NCBI GenBank assembly: GCA_029243385.1 | Contig: JAQWSC010000007.1 | Location: forward strand, 1 to 64,000 | DNA length: 64,000 nt | Source of the DNA: Flavobacteriaceae bacterium | Lineage (GTDB): Bacteria; Bacteroidota; Bacteroidia; Flavobacteriales; Flavobacteriaceae | Direction: 5' to 3' | Shown here: positions 28,875-38,937 of the stretch, piece by piece | Numbering within the stretch: position 1 is the stretch's first letter | Layout: each line of letters begins with the position of its first letter | Translations under genes and position numbers: made by a program | The notes under the pieces: model-generated | Told to the model about the DNA's origin: nothing | What the model saw: only the letters and a program-made list of their open reading frames with translations | The model's database searches: none

Positions 28875-29854
28875 AACATATCCTTAAGTTTTCTAAGACC
28901 GCTTTGGGAAACAGAAGAAATAAAAAGATAGGGGATTCCTTCCATGGTAGAAACCAATTCTTTATCCAACTCAGCATGAAGTTCCTCATCTAATAAATCT
29001 GATTTTGAAATGGCCACTAAATATTCTTTGTCAACCAACTCAGGGTTGTACTGAATGAGTTCGTTGCGTAAAACTTCAAATTCTTTTCGAATGTCTTCGG
29101 CATCAGCAGCTATAAGATAAAGCAAAATAGAATTTCGTTCGATGTGCCTCAAAAATCGATGTCCCAAACCTTTTCCCTCAGAAGCACCTTCAATTATACC
29201 TGGAATATCTGCCATAACAAACGAGCGATAATCTCGGTATTCGACAATACCCAAGTTGGGTTTTAGGGTGGTAAATTCGTAATCGCCTATTTTGGGTTTT
29301 GCAGAAGTAACCACGGACAAAAGTGTGGACTTTCCTGCATTGGGAAATCCAACCAGTCCAACATCAGCTAAAATCTTGAGTTCCAATACCAATGCTTGTT
29401 CGGAACCTTCCTTTCCCGGTTGAGCATAACGAGGCGTTTGATTGGTTGAGCTTTTGAAATGCCAATTTCCTCGGCCACCCATTCCTCCTTCAACAGCCAA
29501 AAACTCTTCTTGATCATCGACAATTTCGTGTAAGATTTCATTCGTGTTTTTGTCTCTGATAAGCGTACCCAGGGGCACCTTCACAATCACATCTTCTCCT
29601 TGTGCTCCTGAGCTTCGGCTTTTGGAACCGTGTTCTCCATGTCCGGCCTTAAAATGGCGTTTGAATTTAAAATGAAACAGTGTCCACAAATTTTTGTCTC
29701 CCTTAAAGATAATGTGGCCACCCCGTCCGCCATCTCCGCCGTCTGGACCGCCCTTAGTAATGAACTTTTCACGATGGAAATGCATAGAACCTTTGCCTCC
29801 GTTTCCAGAAGTCGCATGGATGCTTACATAATCCGAAAAATTTCCTTCGGTCAT
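28853..29854 (-). CDS. obgE: GTPase ObgE/CgtA
   Basis: Obg is an essential GTPase linked to 50S assembly and the stringent response. The 333-residue product has the glycine-rich Obg fold (residues about 4-158, with [16 protein letters not shown]). The G domain follows: G1 GFPNAGKST, switch region [12 protein letters not shown]3 [16 protein letters not shown] and G4-like ISKSDL. The C-terminal OCT extension of some Gram-positives is absent, as usual in Bacteroidota. It starts 3 nt after adk. Confidence 0.96.
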   Translation of the reverse strand: MTEGNFSDYVSIHATSGNGGKGSMHFHREKFITKGGPDGGDGGRGGHIIFKGDKNLWTLFHFKFKRHFKAGHGEHGSKSRSSGAQGEDVIVKVPLGTLIRDKNTNEILHEIVDDQEEFLAVEGGMGGRGNWHFKSSTNQTPRYAQPGKEGSEQALVLELKILADVGLVGFPNAGKSTLLSVVTSAKPKIGDYEFTTLKPNLGIVEYRDYRSFVMADIPGIIEGASEGKGLGHRFLRHIERNSILLYLIAADAEDIRKEFEVLRNELIQYNPELVDKEYLVAISKSDLLDEELHAELDKELVSTMEGIPYLFISSVSQSGLRKLKDMLWKKLNE

Positions 29855-29857
29855 AAC

Positions 29858-30430
29858 TTATAATGAATCAATTACATTTTGTATTCTCTTGGTAATCTCA
29901 GCAATTTCTCCGATACCATCAATAGTATGAAACTTGCCTTGTGCCTGATAGTAGGCTATTAAAGGAGCTGTTTTGCTATTGTACTCGTCAAATCGATTTC
30001 TTATTTTTTCTTCGTCCTGATCGTCAATTCTTCCACTGTCTTGACCTCTTTTTAATAGACGCTGAATGAGTGTTTCATCATTAGCTTCGAGTGCAATAGT
30101 GGCAGAAATTGCCATATTTTTTTCTTCTAAAAAAAGATCCAATGCCTTTGATTGAGCTGTAGTTCGCGGAAAACCATCAAAAATAAACCCTTGTGCGTTG
30201 GGCTGCTTTTCGACCTCAGCCTTCAACATGTTTATTGTAACTTCATCGGGAACAAGGTCACCCTGATCCATGAAAGACTTTGCTAAAAGCCCTAATTCTG
30301 TGTTGTTTTTGATGTTGTACCGAAAGACATCGCCTGTTGAAATATGAAAAAATCCGTAGTGTTTTTTCAAAAACTCAGCTTGTGTTCCTTTTCCAGCTCC
30401 AGGCTTGCCAAATAAAATAATATTAATCAT
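29858..30430 (-). CDS. adk: Adenylate kinase
   Basis: Adenylate kinase interconverts ATP, ADP and AMP. The 190-residue product has P-loop GKPGAGKGTQAEF, the AMP-binding region HISTGDVFRYNI, FDGFPRTTAQ and the LID-flanking RLLKRGQDSGRIDDQ. The LID is the short form without the zinc-binding insertion. It is the first gene of the adk-obgE-TPR-mpl run; a -7 box (TATCTTTG, complement of 30449-30456) lies 18 nt upstream. Confidence 0.96.
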   Translation of the reverse strand: MINIILFGKPGAGKGTQAEFLKKHYGFFHISTGDVFRYNIKNNTELGLLAKSFMDQGDLVPDEVTINMLKAEVEKQPNAQGFIFDGFPRTTAQSKALDLFLEEKNMAISATIALEANDETLIQRLLKRGQDSGRIDDQDEEKIRNRFDEYNSKTAPLIAYYQAQGKFHTIDGIGEIAEITKRIQNVIDSL

Positions 30431-30448
30431 GGTTATTCAATTGAAACG

Positions 30449-30456
30449 CAAAGATA
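30449..30456 (-). promoter_or_regulatory. -7 box for the adk-obgE-TPR-mpl operon
   Basis: The complement reads TATCTTTG, an exact TAnnTTTG match, 18 nt before the adk ATG. No TTG is found at standard -33 spacing, so this is a half-supported promoter. Confidence 0.4.
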
Positions 30457-30533
30457 TCCATTTGGGTGAGAATAACGAGTACGGTATCGTGTTTTAATCA
30501 ATGATTTTCAGTCTTACTTTGCACCATTTAATG

Positions 30534-30541
30534 TATTTTTG
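30534..30541 (+). promoter_or_regulatory. -7 box for purKE
   Basis: TATTTTTG matches TAnnTTTG and ends 15 nt before the purK ATG at 30557, implying a very short leader. The upstream element at standard spacing is missing. Confidence 0.4.
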
Positions 30542-30556
30542 CGAAAAAGATTGCAA

Positions 30557-31711
30557 ATGCATTATTTTTCATCGAATTTAATAGTTGGTATTTTAGGAGG
30601 CGGACAACTCGGCAAAATGTTGCTTTTTGAAACGCAAAAATTTGATATCAAAACAAAAGTATTGGATTCTAATGCACAAGCACCTGCACGTTGGTCTTGC
30701 AACGAGTTTGTTCAAGGCGATTTAATGGATTTTGATACAGTAGTAGCCTTTGGTGAAAGTACTGATGTACTCACTTTTGAAATCGAAAATGTAAATGTAG
30801 AAGCTTTGGAATATTTGGAACAAAAAGGCATTCAGGTGTACCCTAGTTCTGCTACATTAAAAATCATTCAACACAAAGGACGGCAAAAAACATTTTATAA
30901 AAACAATGATATTCCAACAGCTGATTTTGTTCATTACTACAATCGATCAGAAGCTGTCCAAGCTATTCAAAACGGTCAACACTCCTATCCTTGTGTTTGG
31001 AAAAGTTGTCAATTTGGCTATGATGGTTATGGGGTAAAAATGCTTCGAAACAATGACGACCTTAAGGATCTCTCGGATGTAGAATGTATTATAGAAAAAT
31101 GCATCCCTTTTGAAAAAGAACTGGCGGTGGTTGTGGCTAGAACCCCACAAAATGAAGTAAAGGCCTATCCAGTCGTTGAAATGGAATTTCACCCCGAAGC
31201 CAATCAGGTTGAATACGTTTTGTGCCCAGCCCGAATTGAAGACGCAATTGCCCAAAAAGCTACAGAAATTGCACTAAAAGTTTCTAAAGCCTATCAACAT
31301 GTAGGACTGTTGGCCGTTGAGTTGTTTTTGACAACATCTGCAGAAATATTAGTTAATGAAGTCGCTCCAAGACCCCACAACAGCGGACATTACAGCATCG
31401 AAGCGTCTTACACCTCTCAGTTTGAGCAACACATTCGTTCCATTTTAGGTTTGCCTCTTGGAATGACTGAAAGTAAAGTTGCAGGAATTATGGTAAATTT
31501 GGTGGGAGAAGAGGGATATTCGGGAGATGTTTTTTATGAAAACATTGAAGAAATCATGAAAATGGAAGGAGTAACACCTCACATTTATGGAAAGAAACAA
31601 ACCCGCCCTTTTCGAAAAATGGGGCATGTAACTATCGTAAATTCGTCAATGACTCGTGCAAGAGAACTTGCCGAATGGGTTAAAAAAACTATTAAAGTAA
31701 AAAGCAATTAA
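30557..31711 (+). CDS. purK: N5-carboxyaminoimidazole ribonucleotide synthase
   Basis: PurK carboxylates AIR with ATP and bicarbonate in purine synthesis. From the ATG at 30557 the product has 384 residues. It has the N-terminal dinucleotide-like loop VGILGGGQLGKML, an ATP-grasp region (PCVWKSCQFGYDGYGVKM) and VNEVAPRPHNSGHYSIEA, the conserved catalytic segment. An alternative TTG start six codons earlier overlaps the -7 box and is unlikely. purE follows after one base. Confidence 0.95.
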   Translation: MHYFSSNLIVGILGGGQLGKMLLFETQKFDIKTKVLDSNAQAPARWSCNEFVQGDLMDFDTVVAFGESTDVLTFEIENVNVEALEYLEQKGIQVYPSSATLKIIQHKGRQKTFYKNNDIPTADFVHYYNRSEAVQAIQNGQHSYPCVWKSCQFGYDGYGVKMLRNNDDLKDLSDVECIIEKCIPFEKELAVVVARTPQNEVKAYPVVEMEFHPEANQVEYVLCPARIEDAIAQKATEIALKVSKAYQHVGLLAVELFLTTSAEILVNEVAPRPHNSGHYSIEASYTSQFEQHIRSILGLPLGMTESKVAGIMVNLVGEEGYSGDVFYENIEEIMKMEGVTPHIYGKKQTRPFRKMGHVTIVNSSMTRARELAEWVKKTIKVKSN

Positions 31712-31712
31712 T

Positions 31713-32198
31713 ATGGCAACTGTAGGAATTATTATGGGAAGCACTTCAGATCTTCCAGTCATGCAAGAAGCAATCGAAATCCTTGAAGGATTTGACATCG
31801 AAGTTGAAGTCGATATTGTATCTGCTCATAGAACTCCCGAAAAAATGATGGCTTATGGAACAGAAGCTCACAATCGAGGCTTGCAAGTAATTATTGCTGG
31901 TGCTGGAGGCGCTGCTCACTTACCCGGTATGATCGCCTCGTTGACTCCACTTCCCGTAATTGGTGTGCCTGTAAAGTCATCAAACTCTATTGACGGATGG
32001 GATTCTATTCTTTCTATTCTTCAAATGCCTGGAGGGGTTCCTGTTGCTACTGTAGCCCTAAACGGCGCTAAAAATGCAGGTATCTTAGCAGCACAAATTG
32101 TAGGCAGCAATGATAAATGCGTTCAGGACAAAGTGATTTTTTACAAAGAAAGTTTAAAAAACAAGGTGATTGAAGGCGCTAAAAATTTAAAGAAATAA
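31713..32198 (+). CDS. purE: N5-carboxyaminoimidazole ribonucleotide mutase
   Basis: PurE (class I) moves the carboxylate from N5-CAIR to give CAIR, the step after PurK. The 161-residue product contains GSTSDLPVMQEA, the SAHRTPEKM substrate loop and AGAGGAAHLPGMIASLT with the conserved catalytic His. It begins one base after the purK stop and overlaps the end of the convergent membrane-protein gene by 12 bp. Confidence 0.97.
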   Translation: MATVGIIMGSTSDLPVMQEAIEILEGFDIEVEVDIVSAHRTPEKMMAYGTEAHNRGLQVIIAGAGGAAHLPGMIASLTPLPVIGVPVKSSNSIDGWDSILSILQMPGGVPVATVALNGAKNAGILAAQIVGSNDKCVQDKVIFYKESLKNKVIEGAKNLKK

Positions 32199-32996
32199 GG
32201 CCATCACATACAATCCCAACCAAAAAACTGGGAGGCTCTCTACCCAAAAACTACTGAAATACGTCGATTGATTCTTTGCGCTTTTTATCAAAAATATTGT
32301 GGTTAAAAGAAGCATTCCTATGTCTGCAAATAATGCTTTTGAAAATACAATACTCAACAGCAAACAAAATGAAAGCAATACAATTCCTAAAATCACTGTT
32401 TTTTTAATTCCAATTTGCTGAGGGATTGTTTTTAAAGTGGGAGGATCTATTTTGATATCGCGAATCTCAAAAGGAAGCATCCAAACGATTATCAATAAAT
32501 ACCGTTGCAACCAGGTTGACCAAAAAAAACAGGAATCCCACAAATGAGAATCAGCCAACGGTAATGCAACACTAACTCCACTCCAACACAATGCCACTAT
32601 ATAAATTTTAGCACCCCATTGGTTTCTAAAATTTTGTTTTTGAAACGGAAAAGGTAACGCATACAATAAACTCATTAGACCAAAAAGAAATGCAGCGATT
32701 TGTGTCTGTTTAGATAACTGTAAAAAAGACAGTACTGCAAAAAATCCAACTAAAAAACTAAGGTTTTGTATTTTTTTGATTTCAGCATTTTTAACCAAAA
32801 CATAATACTTCGCAACAACAGCGTATTTTATAAAATTATACGTGATTATTGTAGCAGAAAAAATAAAAAACAAGACCAATAAATCTATTGATTGGTCGAA
32901 CTGTAATAAAGTTGTCAAACTTAAAGACGTCACAGCTAAAGCGGGATGAATACTGGATTTTATATAAAATTGAAAAAAATAAACAACAGGCCTCAT
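32187..32996 (-). CDS. UbiA-like multi-pass membrane protein, degenerate prenyltransferase
   Basis: The 269-residue product has about eight hydrophobic helices and layout similar to UbiA prenyltransferases. It keeps a second-loop-like motif FEIRDIKID. The first Asp-rich motif (NDxxDxxxD in active enzymes) appears to be YNFIKYAVVAKYY, with no Asp. It may therefore be an inactive or differently acting relative. It stands alone, convergent with purE and divergent from gcvP. A plain integral membrane protein of unknown function is the safe reading. Confidence 0.5.
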   Translation of the reverse strand: MRPVVYFFQFYIKSSIHPALAVTSLSLTTLLQFDQSIDLLVLFFIFSATIITYNFIKYAVVAKYYVLVKNAEIKKIQNLSFLVGFFAVLSFLQLSKQTQIAAFLFGLMSLLYALPFPFQKQNFRNQWGAKIYIVALCWSGVSVALPLADSHLWDSCFFWSTWLQRYLLIIVWMLPFEIRDIKIDPPTLKTIPQQIGIKKTVILGIVLLSFCLLLSIVFSKALFADIGMLLLTTIFLIKSAKNQSTYFSSFWVESLPVFWLGLYVMALFL

Positions 32997-33094
32997 GACG
33001 CAAAAGTAGCCAAACTGTTTATAACCTCTTGTTTTGGTTAAAAACTTTATGAATTTGTGACGGTTTTGAACCTTAATAACTTGTAATTAATATA

Positions 33095-33102
33095 TACTTT
33101 TG
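33095..33102 (+). promoter_or_regulatory. -7 box upstream of gcvP
   Basis: TACTTTTG matches TAnnTTTG and ends 19 nt before the ATG at 33122. TTG triplets lie upstream but not at the usual 17-23 nt spacing. I see no glycine-riboswitch-like structure in the 125 bp before gcvP. Confidence 0.4.
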
Positions 33103-33121
33103 TTTCAATAATTGATGTACA

Positions 33122-35971
33122 ATGAATCCATTTTCATTTATAAACCGTCATATAGGACCGTCTTCAAAAGACGTTTCTTCTATGTTAGAAAAAATTGGAG
33201 CTTCTAGTGTAGAACAACTTATTAGTGAAACCATTCCCGAAAACATTCGTCTCAACAAAACCCTGGATTTGGACACTCCTTTGAGTGAGCACGAATACTT
33301 AAAACACGTACAAGAACTCTCGGAACAAAATCAGGTTTGCAAAACTTATATTGGACTGGGCTATCACGAAACAGTGACTCCTCCAGCCATTCAAAGAAAT
33401 ATTTTTGAAAATCCCGGCTGGTACACTGCCTATACGCCGTATCAAGCAGAAATTGCTCAGGGTCGTTTGGAGGCTTTGTTGAATTATCAAACTATGATTT
33501 GCGATTTGACAGGCATGGGCATAGCCAACGCTTCATTATTAGACGAAAGTACAGCCGCCGCAGAAGCGATGAGCTTATTATTTGCGGTTCGATCGAGATC
33601 ACAAAAAAAGAACGCTGTTACTAAGTTTTTTGTTGATAGCAACACATTACCCCAAACACTTTCTTTGCTTGAAACCCGTTCGAATCCTATTGGAATTGAA
33701 TTGGTAGTTGGCGATCCAAATAACTCAAACATGGACGAAAGTTTTTTTGGGGCGCTGCTTCAATACCCAGGAAAATTTGGAGAAATTCACGATTATTCGA
33801 ACTTTATACAAAAGGCTGCTTCACTTGAGATTAAAACGGTGGTTGCAGCGGATTTAATGAGCTTAGTGCTTCTAACTCCTCCGGGAGAGTTGGGTGCCGA
33901 TGTCGTAGTAGGAACATCCCAGCGTTTTGGAATTCCTTTGGGATATGGAGGGCCTCATGCCGCCTTTTTTGCAACCAAAGAAGAATACAAACGTAATGTT
34001 CCCGGAAGAATTATTGGAGTCACAAAAGATCTCGATGATAAAAGAGCCCTTCGAATGGCACTTCAAACCAGAGAGCAACACATCAAACGCGATCGCGCTA
34101 CTTCAAATATTTGTACATCTCAAGTTTTATTGGCTGTTATGGCAGGTATGTATGGCGTTTATCACGGCCCTGAGGGCCTTCGATTCATTGCCAAACGAAT
34201 CAATGCGCTCACGAGTATTTTGGCTAACTCCCTAATGGAGCTTGGTTTGCAACAACGCAATCCTCAATTTTTTGACACCATCGTGATCAATGTACCCACA
34301 AAAACCGTCCGACCTATTGCGCTTCAAAAAGCAATCAACCTTCTTTATATCGATGATAATTCAGTAGGTGTTTCTATCAACGAAGCTACTACGATCCTTG
34401 ATATTCAAGAACTAGTCGATGTTTTTGCAGAAGCCATCTCTAAAGAATCAATCCCTGTTTCAGAAAAAAATATCAGCAACACAATTGCTCCGTCATTGCA
34501 ACGAAAATCTGATTTTTTAACCAACGATGTGTTTTCAATTTATCGATCGGAAACTTCCTTGATGCGTTATATCAAACAGTTGGAACGAAAAGATTTGTCT
34601 CTCAATCACTCTATGATATCACTTGGATCGTGTACCATGAAACTCAATGCAGCAGCAGAAATGTTACCCCTTAGTTCGCCACGATGGAACAACATTCACC
34701 CTTTTGTTCCAGTAGATCAAACGCAAGGATACCAGATTATTTTAAAAAAGCTAGAGGAGCAGTTGAACGAAATCACGGGATTTGCAGGCACTTCCTTACA
34801 GCCCAACTCTGGCGCACAAGGAGAATATGCAGGTCTTATGGTCATTCGTGCTTATCATCAGTCGCGTAATGAAGGTTTTAGAAACATTTGTTTGATTCCT
34901 GCATCGGCTCACGGAACCAATCCAGCTTCGGCCGTTATGGCTGGGATGAAGGTTGTGGTAGTGAGTACAGACAAACACGGAAATATTGATTTGGAAGATT
35001 TGCAAGAGAAGGCAAAAGAAAATGGAGAACATCTTGCTGCTTTAATGGTCACATATCCTTCAACCCATGGGGTTTTTGAATCATCAATACAAACCATCAC
35101 AAAGACAATCCACCAATTTGGTGGACAAGTATATATGGATGGGGCTAATATGAACGCTCAAGTGGGGCTTACAAACCCAGCTATTATTGGAGCTGACGTG
35201 TGTCATTTGAATCTTCACAAAACTTTTGCTATTCCTCATGGAGGCGGTGGCCCAGGCGTGGGTCCCATTTGTGTTGCCTCACACTTGGTCGATTTTCTTC
35301 CAGGCAACCCAATTATACAAACAGGTGGAAAACAAAGTATTTCTGCCATTTCAAGCGCACCTTGGGGCTCGGCTATGATTTGCTTAATCTCATACGGGTA
35401 CATTAAAATGTTGGGCGGTAAAGGACTCCAAACAGCAACAGAATTAGCTATTTTAAACGCCAATTATATCAAATCCAGACTGGAAGATCATTATGCAGTG
35501 TTGTATCAAGGAGAAAAAGGAAGAGCTGCTCACGAACTTATTATTGATTGCAGAGCTTTTAAGGAAAAAGGAATTGAGATAGTTGATATAGCCAAACGAT
35601 TGATAGACTATGGATTTCATGCTCCCACTGTTTCATTCCCGGTAAATGGCACTATGATGATTGAGCCTACAGAAAGTGAAAACTTAGAAGAAATCGATAC
35701 GTTTTGTGATGCAATGATTGCTATTCGTTACGAAATCGATGCAAGCAGTGCTGAAGAAGAAAACAATGTACTTCGAAATGCGCCACACACCCTACAAATG
35801 TTAACGAGTGATGAATGGAACCTTCCCTATTCGCGCTCAAAAGCTGCATATCCACTTCCATTTATCAGAAAAAATAAGTTTTGGCCTGCAGTACGAAGAG
35901 TCGATGAGGCATTTGGGGATCGTAATTTGGTGTGTAGTTGTGAGCCCGTAGAAGCGTATATTTCCATTTAA
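33122..35971 (+). CDS. gcvP: Glycine dehydrogenase (aminomethyl-transferring), P protein
   Basis: This is the P protein of the glycine cleavage system: it decarboxylates glycine with PLP and passes the aminomethyl group to lipoyl-H protein. The 949-residue single-chain form has an N-terminal half starting [20 protein letters not shown] and a C-terminal half with the PLP-lysine motif [18 protein letters not shown]. Length is usual for the fused (not split gcvPA/PB) form. It is monocistronic here; gcvH and gcvT are not in the window. Confidence 0.97.
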   Translation: MNPFSFINRHIGPSSKDVSSMLEKIGASSVEQLISETIPENIRLNKTLDLDTPLSEHEYLKHVQELSEQNQVCKTYIGLGYHETVTPPAIQRNIFENPGWYTAYTPYQAEIAQGRLEALLNYQTMICDLTGMGIANASLLDESTAAAEAMSLLFAVRSRSQKKNAVTKFFVDSNTLPQTLSLLETRSNPIGIELVVGDPNNSNMDESFFGALLQYPGKFGEIHDYSNFIQKAASLEIKTVVAADLMSLVLLTPPGELGADVVVGTSQRFGIPLGYGGPHAAFFATKEEYKRNVPGRIIGVTKDLDDKRALRMALQTREQHIKRDRATSNICTSQVLLAVMAGMYGVYHGPEGLRFIAKRINALTSILANSLMELGLQQRNPQFFDTIVINVPTKTVRPIALQKAINLLYIDDNSVGVSINEATTILDIQELVDVFAEAISKESIPVSEKNISNTIAPSLQRKSDFLTNDVFSIYRSETSLMRYIKQLERKDLSLNHSMISLGSCTMKLNAAAEMLPLSSPRWNNIHPFVPVDQTQGYQIILKKLEEQLNEITGFAGTSLQPNSGAQGEYAGLMVIRAYHQSRNEGFRNICLIPASAHGTNPASAVMAGMKVVVVSTDKHGNIDLEDLQEKAKENGEHLAALMVTYPSTHGVFESSIQTITKTIHQFGGQVYMDGANMNAQVGLTNPAIIGADVCHLNLHKTFAIPHGGGGPGVGPICVASHLVDFLPGNPIIQTGGKQSISAISSAPWGSAMICLISYGYIKMLGGKGLQTATELAILNANYIKSRLEDHYAVLYQGEKGRAAHELIIDCRAFKEKGIEIVDIAKRLIDYGFHAPTVSFPVNGTMMIEPTESENLEEIDTFCDAMIAIRYEIDASSAEEENNVLRNAPHTLQMLTSDEWNLPYSRSKAAYPLPFIRKNKFWPAVRRVDEAFGDRNLVCSCEPVEAYISI

Positions 35972-36124
35972 TATCTATATAACTATCATATTACAAGTAA
36001 TTTACGTATTGCTTGTTATTAAAACCCAAACTAAATCATGATTTTGAATATCGTACAAGTTTTGAGGTTTTTTTAGATACTATTCAAAAAGAGCCTAGTA
36101 TTGTATAACCAAAACACACAAACC

Positions 36125-37183
36125 ATGTCCATTCAAATCACAGGAATGGGTAGCTATATACCCGAAATTGTGGAAACCAACAAGGATTTTCTCAAAGCTA
36201 CTTTCCTAAATTCAGACGGATCACCTTTTGTTGTTGAAAATGATGTTATCATTGAAAAGTTCAAGGCAATTACAGGAATTGAAGAACGTCGCTATGCTAA
36301 AAAACACCACACAGCTTCTGATTTGGGGTATTTTGCAGCAGAAAAGGCAATAATAGATGCTGATTTGGATCCTGAAACTTTGGATTACATTATTGTTGCC
36401 CATAATTTTGGAGACGTGAAACACGGATCCATTCAAAGTGATGCAATGCCGAGTTTGGCTGCGCGAATCAAACACAGTTTGGGGATTAAGAATCCAAAGT
36501 GTGTATGCTATGATCTTTTGTTTGGATGCCCAGGCTGGTTAGAAGGAATTATTCAGGCTCAAGCGTTTATAAAAGCAGGGATGGCAAAAAAATGTTTGGT
36601 GATCGGAGCAGAAACACTTTCTCGAGTGTACGATGAGAACGATAGAGACAGTATGATTTTTTCAGACGGAGCAGGAGCTACTGTAATTGAAGAAAAAGAA
36701 GGTTCGGGGGGGATTTTATCACACGAATCAGCCACATTTACTTCGGAAGAGGCCTATTATTTGTTTTGTGGAAAATCATTCAATCCTCAAAAAGACGAAA
36801 ATACCAAGTTCATTAAAATGTTTGGCCACAAAATATATGAATTTGCCCTAAACAATGTTCCTCAAGCCCTAAAAGATTGTTTGGATGCAAGTGGAAAGTC
36901 TATTGAAGAAGTTAAAAAAGTATTTCTCCATCAGGCCAATGAAAAAATGGATGAAGCGATTATCAAACGATTTTATAGATTGTTCAAATTCCCAATGCCT
37001 GAAAAAGCACTTCCTATGTGTATAAATAAGCTGGGGAATAGTTCTGTAGCCACCATTCCAACATTACTGGATTTGGTAAAAAAAGGAAAACTTGAAGGAC
37101 ATCATCTCCAAAAAGGCGATGTTGTATTAATGGGTAGTGTGGGTGCTGGCATGAATATAAATGCCATTACTTATCAGTTTTAG
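36125..37183 (+). CDS. 3-oxoacyl-ACP synthase III family (FabH-like) condensing enzyme
   Basis: This is a thiolase-fold decarboxylating condensing enzyme of the KAS III family. The 352-residue product (ATG at 36125; a TTG eight codons earlier is possible) has catalytic Cys135 in DLLFGCPGW, His269 in VFLHQAN and Asn305 in NKLGNSSVAT, the full Cys-His-Asn triad. The Asp-lined GDGAGATVI-type loop is present as SDGAGATVI. It is not beside plsX or rpmF, so it is probably not the housekeeping fabH. The stop overlaps the convergent phosphatase gene by 4 bp. Confidence 0.85.
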   Translation: MSIQITGMGSYIPEIVETNKDFLKATFLNSDGSPFVVENDVIIEKFKAITGIEERRYAKKHHTASDLGYFAAEKAIIDADLDPETLDYIIVAHNFGDVKHGSIQSDAMPSLAARIKHSLGIKNPKCVCYDLLFGCPGWLEGIIQAQAFIKAGMAKKCLVIGAETLSRVYDENDRDSMIFSDGAGATVIEEKEGSGGILSHESATFTSEEAYYLFCGKSFNPQKDENTKFIKMFGHKIYEFALNNVPQALKDCLDASGKSIEEVKKVFLHQANEKMDEAIIKRFYRLFKFPMPEKALPMCINKLGNSSVATIPTLLDLVKKGKLEGHHLQKGDVVLMGSVGAGMNINAITYQF

Positions 37184-38841
37184 TCCAATGCTTTTGCTAT
37201 TACATTTCCTGTACTGCTACTAGAAGCCGCAATGCCTAAAAGCGAGGCAATGGTTGGCGAAATATCTGAAATATAGGTGGGTTCTGATGTCATCCCTTTC
37301 TTAATTCCCTTACCATAAAAAATTAAAGGAGCGTGCGTGTCGTAAGAATATCCTGATCCATGGGTAGTGCCTCTTGGAGAGTAGGATATGGTATTGGGTT
37401 CGAACACAAACCACACATCTCCCGATCGCTTAGGATGGTAGCCTTTTAATAATCTTGCTTGGATTTTGTCAAGTGGATTGAAATGCATTATTTGTTCTGA
37501 AGTATAAACGCGAGAGATCCCCGAATACTTGTAAATTTCCTCTACAAATAAAGACGTTGCTTCTTGTAAGGATATTCCAGATAATGCAAGTAGTGTGTGA
37601 TCCAAAAACAACTGTTTGTTTGAAATGTTTTTTAATACAGCAGCATCACCAAAGGTGTTTTTGGCAAACATCTTTAATTGTTTTTTAAAATTTCTTTCAT
37701 TAAAATACCCTGCAGGAATTTGAACATCTTTTAGAAAGCTAGGTACATGAGAAACTCCATGATCTGAAGTTAAATAAAGGACATATTCATTAGCTCCAAC
37801 TTGGTTGTCAAGAAACGATAATAAACGTGCGATGTCTTGATCCAATCGCAAATAAGTGTCTTGAATTTCAATGGAGTTTACCCCAAAATTGTGACCTATA
37901 TAATCCGTACTGGAATAAGAAACGGTCAAAAAATCGGTGATTTCATCTTGCCCTAAAGCCTCGTTTTGAATGGCTTTAATGGCAAAATCTGTTGTCATGG
38001 TATTCCCATATGGCGTTTCTGAAATAATGCTATAACCGTTGTTTTGAGATTTGAGTGCTTCCAAATCATAGGGGAAAACAGGTGCTTTTTTACCTTTAAG
38101 CAATTGTTCATAAGGCGAGTTGTCTTCGTCGGATTCTGTATAGTTAGAAGCATCATAAAGCAAGTCCCATTGCTTTACATACTCATCTGCAAAGCCTGAC
38201 TGGTTGTATTGTTGCACCCAACTGGGCAACGAGTCTCTGTAAAAAGAGCTTGTGATCCATCTTCCCTCATTTTTTCCATAAAACCAATATGCAGCGTTGG
38301 CAGTATGTCCTCCCGATAAAATCGCTGCGCGGTCTTTGATTGAAACGGAAATTGTTTTGCCCAAAAACTGTGTATGCAATCGGTTTTGGTCGGCTAATGT
38401 AGCTACCTGCAATCTGTGAGGCGATTTTTGACCGTATGAAGAATCTGTTCCAACAGATTGAACAGCAGCATCTTCTACACAATATACTGAGGAACCGGTA
38501 TCTTTATCAAACCAATCATTAGCGATGATTCCGTGAAACCTAGGAGTAGTTCCCGTAGCCACACTGGCATGACCGGGTCCTGTGAGGGTTTGTATATAAT
38601 CAAAATGATGATTCTTTGCGGTAAACCCATTTGCAACCAAGCGCCTGAATCCGTTTTGACCGTAATCATCCCAAAAACGTGTTAAATAATCATAGCGCAT
38701 TTGATCTACTACTATCCCAACCACCAGCTTGGGGCTCACAAAAAGTTCTTGGTCATGAGATTGATAAGAAGACGAATTTTGGCATGAAAAAGCCATTAGG
38801 ATTAGAACATAATGAAACAGAAATAGCTTTTTCTTAAGCAT
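37180..38841 (-). CDS. PafA-like alkaline phosphatase family lipoprotein
   Basis: This belongs to the alkaline phosphatase superfamily (nucleotide pyrophosphatase/phosphodiesterase-like branch), which in flavobacteria includes the phosphate-irrepressible PafA. The 553-residue product has a lipoprotein signal (lipobox-like MAFSC, Cys20), the metal-binding start GIVVDQMRYDYL, the Thr nucleophile segment TLTGPGHASVATGTTP, SSTDYIGHNFG, LTSDHGVSHVP and the final THGSGYSYDTHAPLIFYG. All zinc-ligand motifs look intact. It acts outside the inner membrane, releasing phosphate from esters. Confidence 0.88.
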   Translation of the reverse strand: MLKKKLFLFHYVLILMAFSCQNSSSYQSHDQELFVSPKLVVGIVVDQMRYDYLTRFWDDYGQNGFRRLVANGFTAKNHHFDYIQTLTGPGHASVATGTTPRFHGIIANDWFDKDTGSSVYCVEDAAVQSVGTDSSYGQKSPHRLQVATLADQNRLHTQFLGKTISVSIKDRAAILSGGHTANAAYWFYGKNEGRWITSSFYRDSLPSWVQQYNQSGFADEYVKQWDLLYDASNYTESDEDNSPYEQLLKGKKAPVFPYDLEALKSQNNGYSIISETPYGNTMTTDFAIKAIQNEALGQDEITDFLTVSYSSTDYIGHNFGVNSIEIQDTYLRLDQDIARLLSFLDNQVGANEYVLYLTSDHGVSHVPSFLKDVQIPAGYFNERNFKKQLKMFAKNTFGDAAVLKNISNKQLFLDHTLLALSGISLQEATSLFVEEIYKYSGISRVYTSEQIMHFNPLDKIQARLLKGYHPKRSGDVWFVFEPNTISYSPRGTTHGSGYSYDTHAPLIFYGKGIKKGMTSEPTYISDISPTIASLLGIAASSSSTGNVIAKALD

Positions 38842-38937
38842 TTTAAGGTGTTTTTTTGATTATCAAAGATATTTTTTTTTATTGAATCAATTCGTAAACA
38901 AACTTTATTTTTTACATTCGTTATAAGTTTACAAGCC

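Noticed and set aside
32997-33121. Glycine riboswitch before gcvP
   Set aside because: The 125-bp gap has no paired domain resembling the tandem glycine aptamers; only a -7 promoter box is seen.
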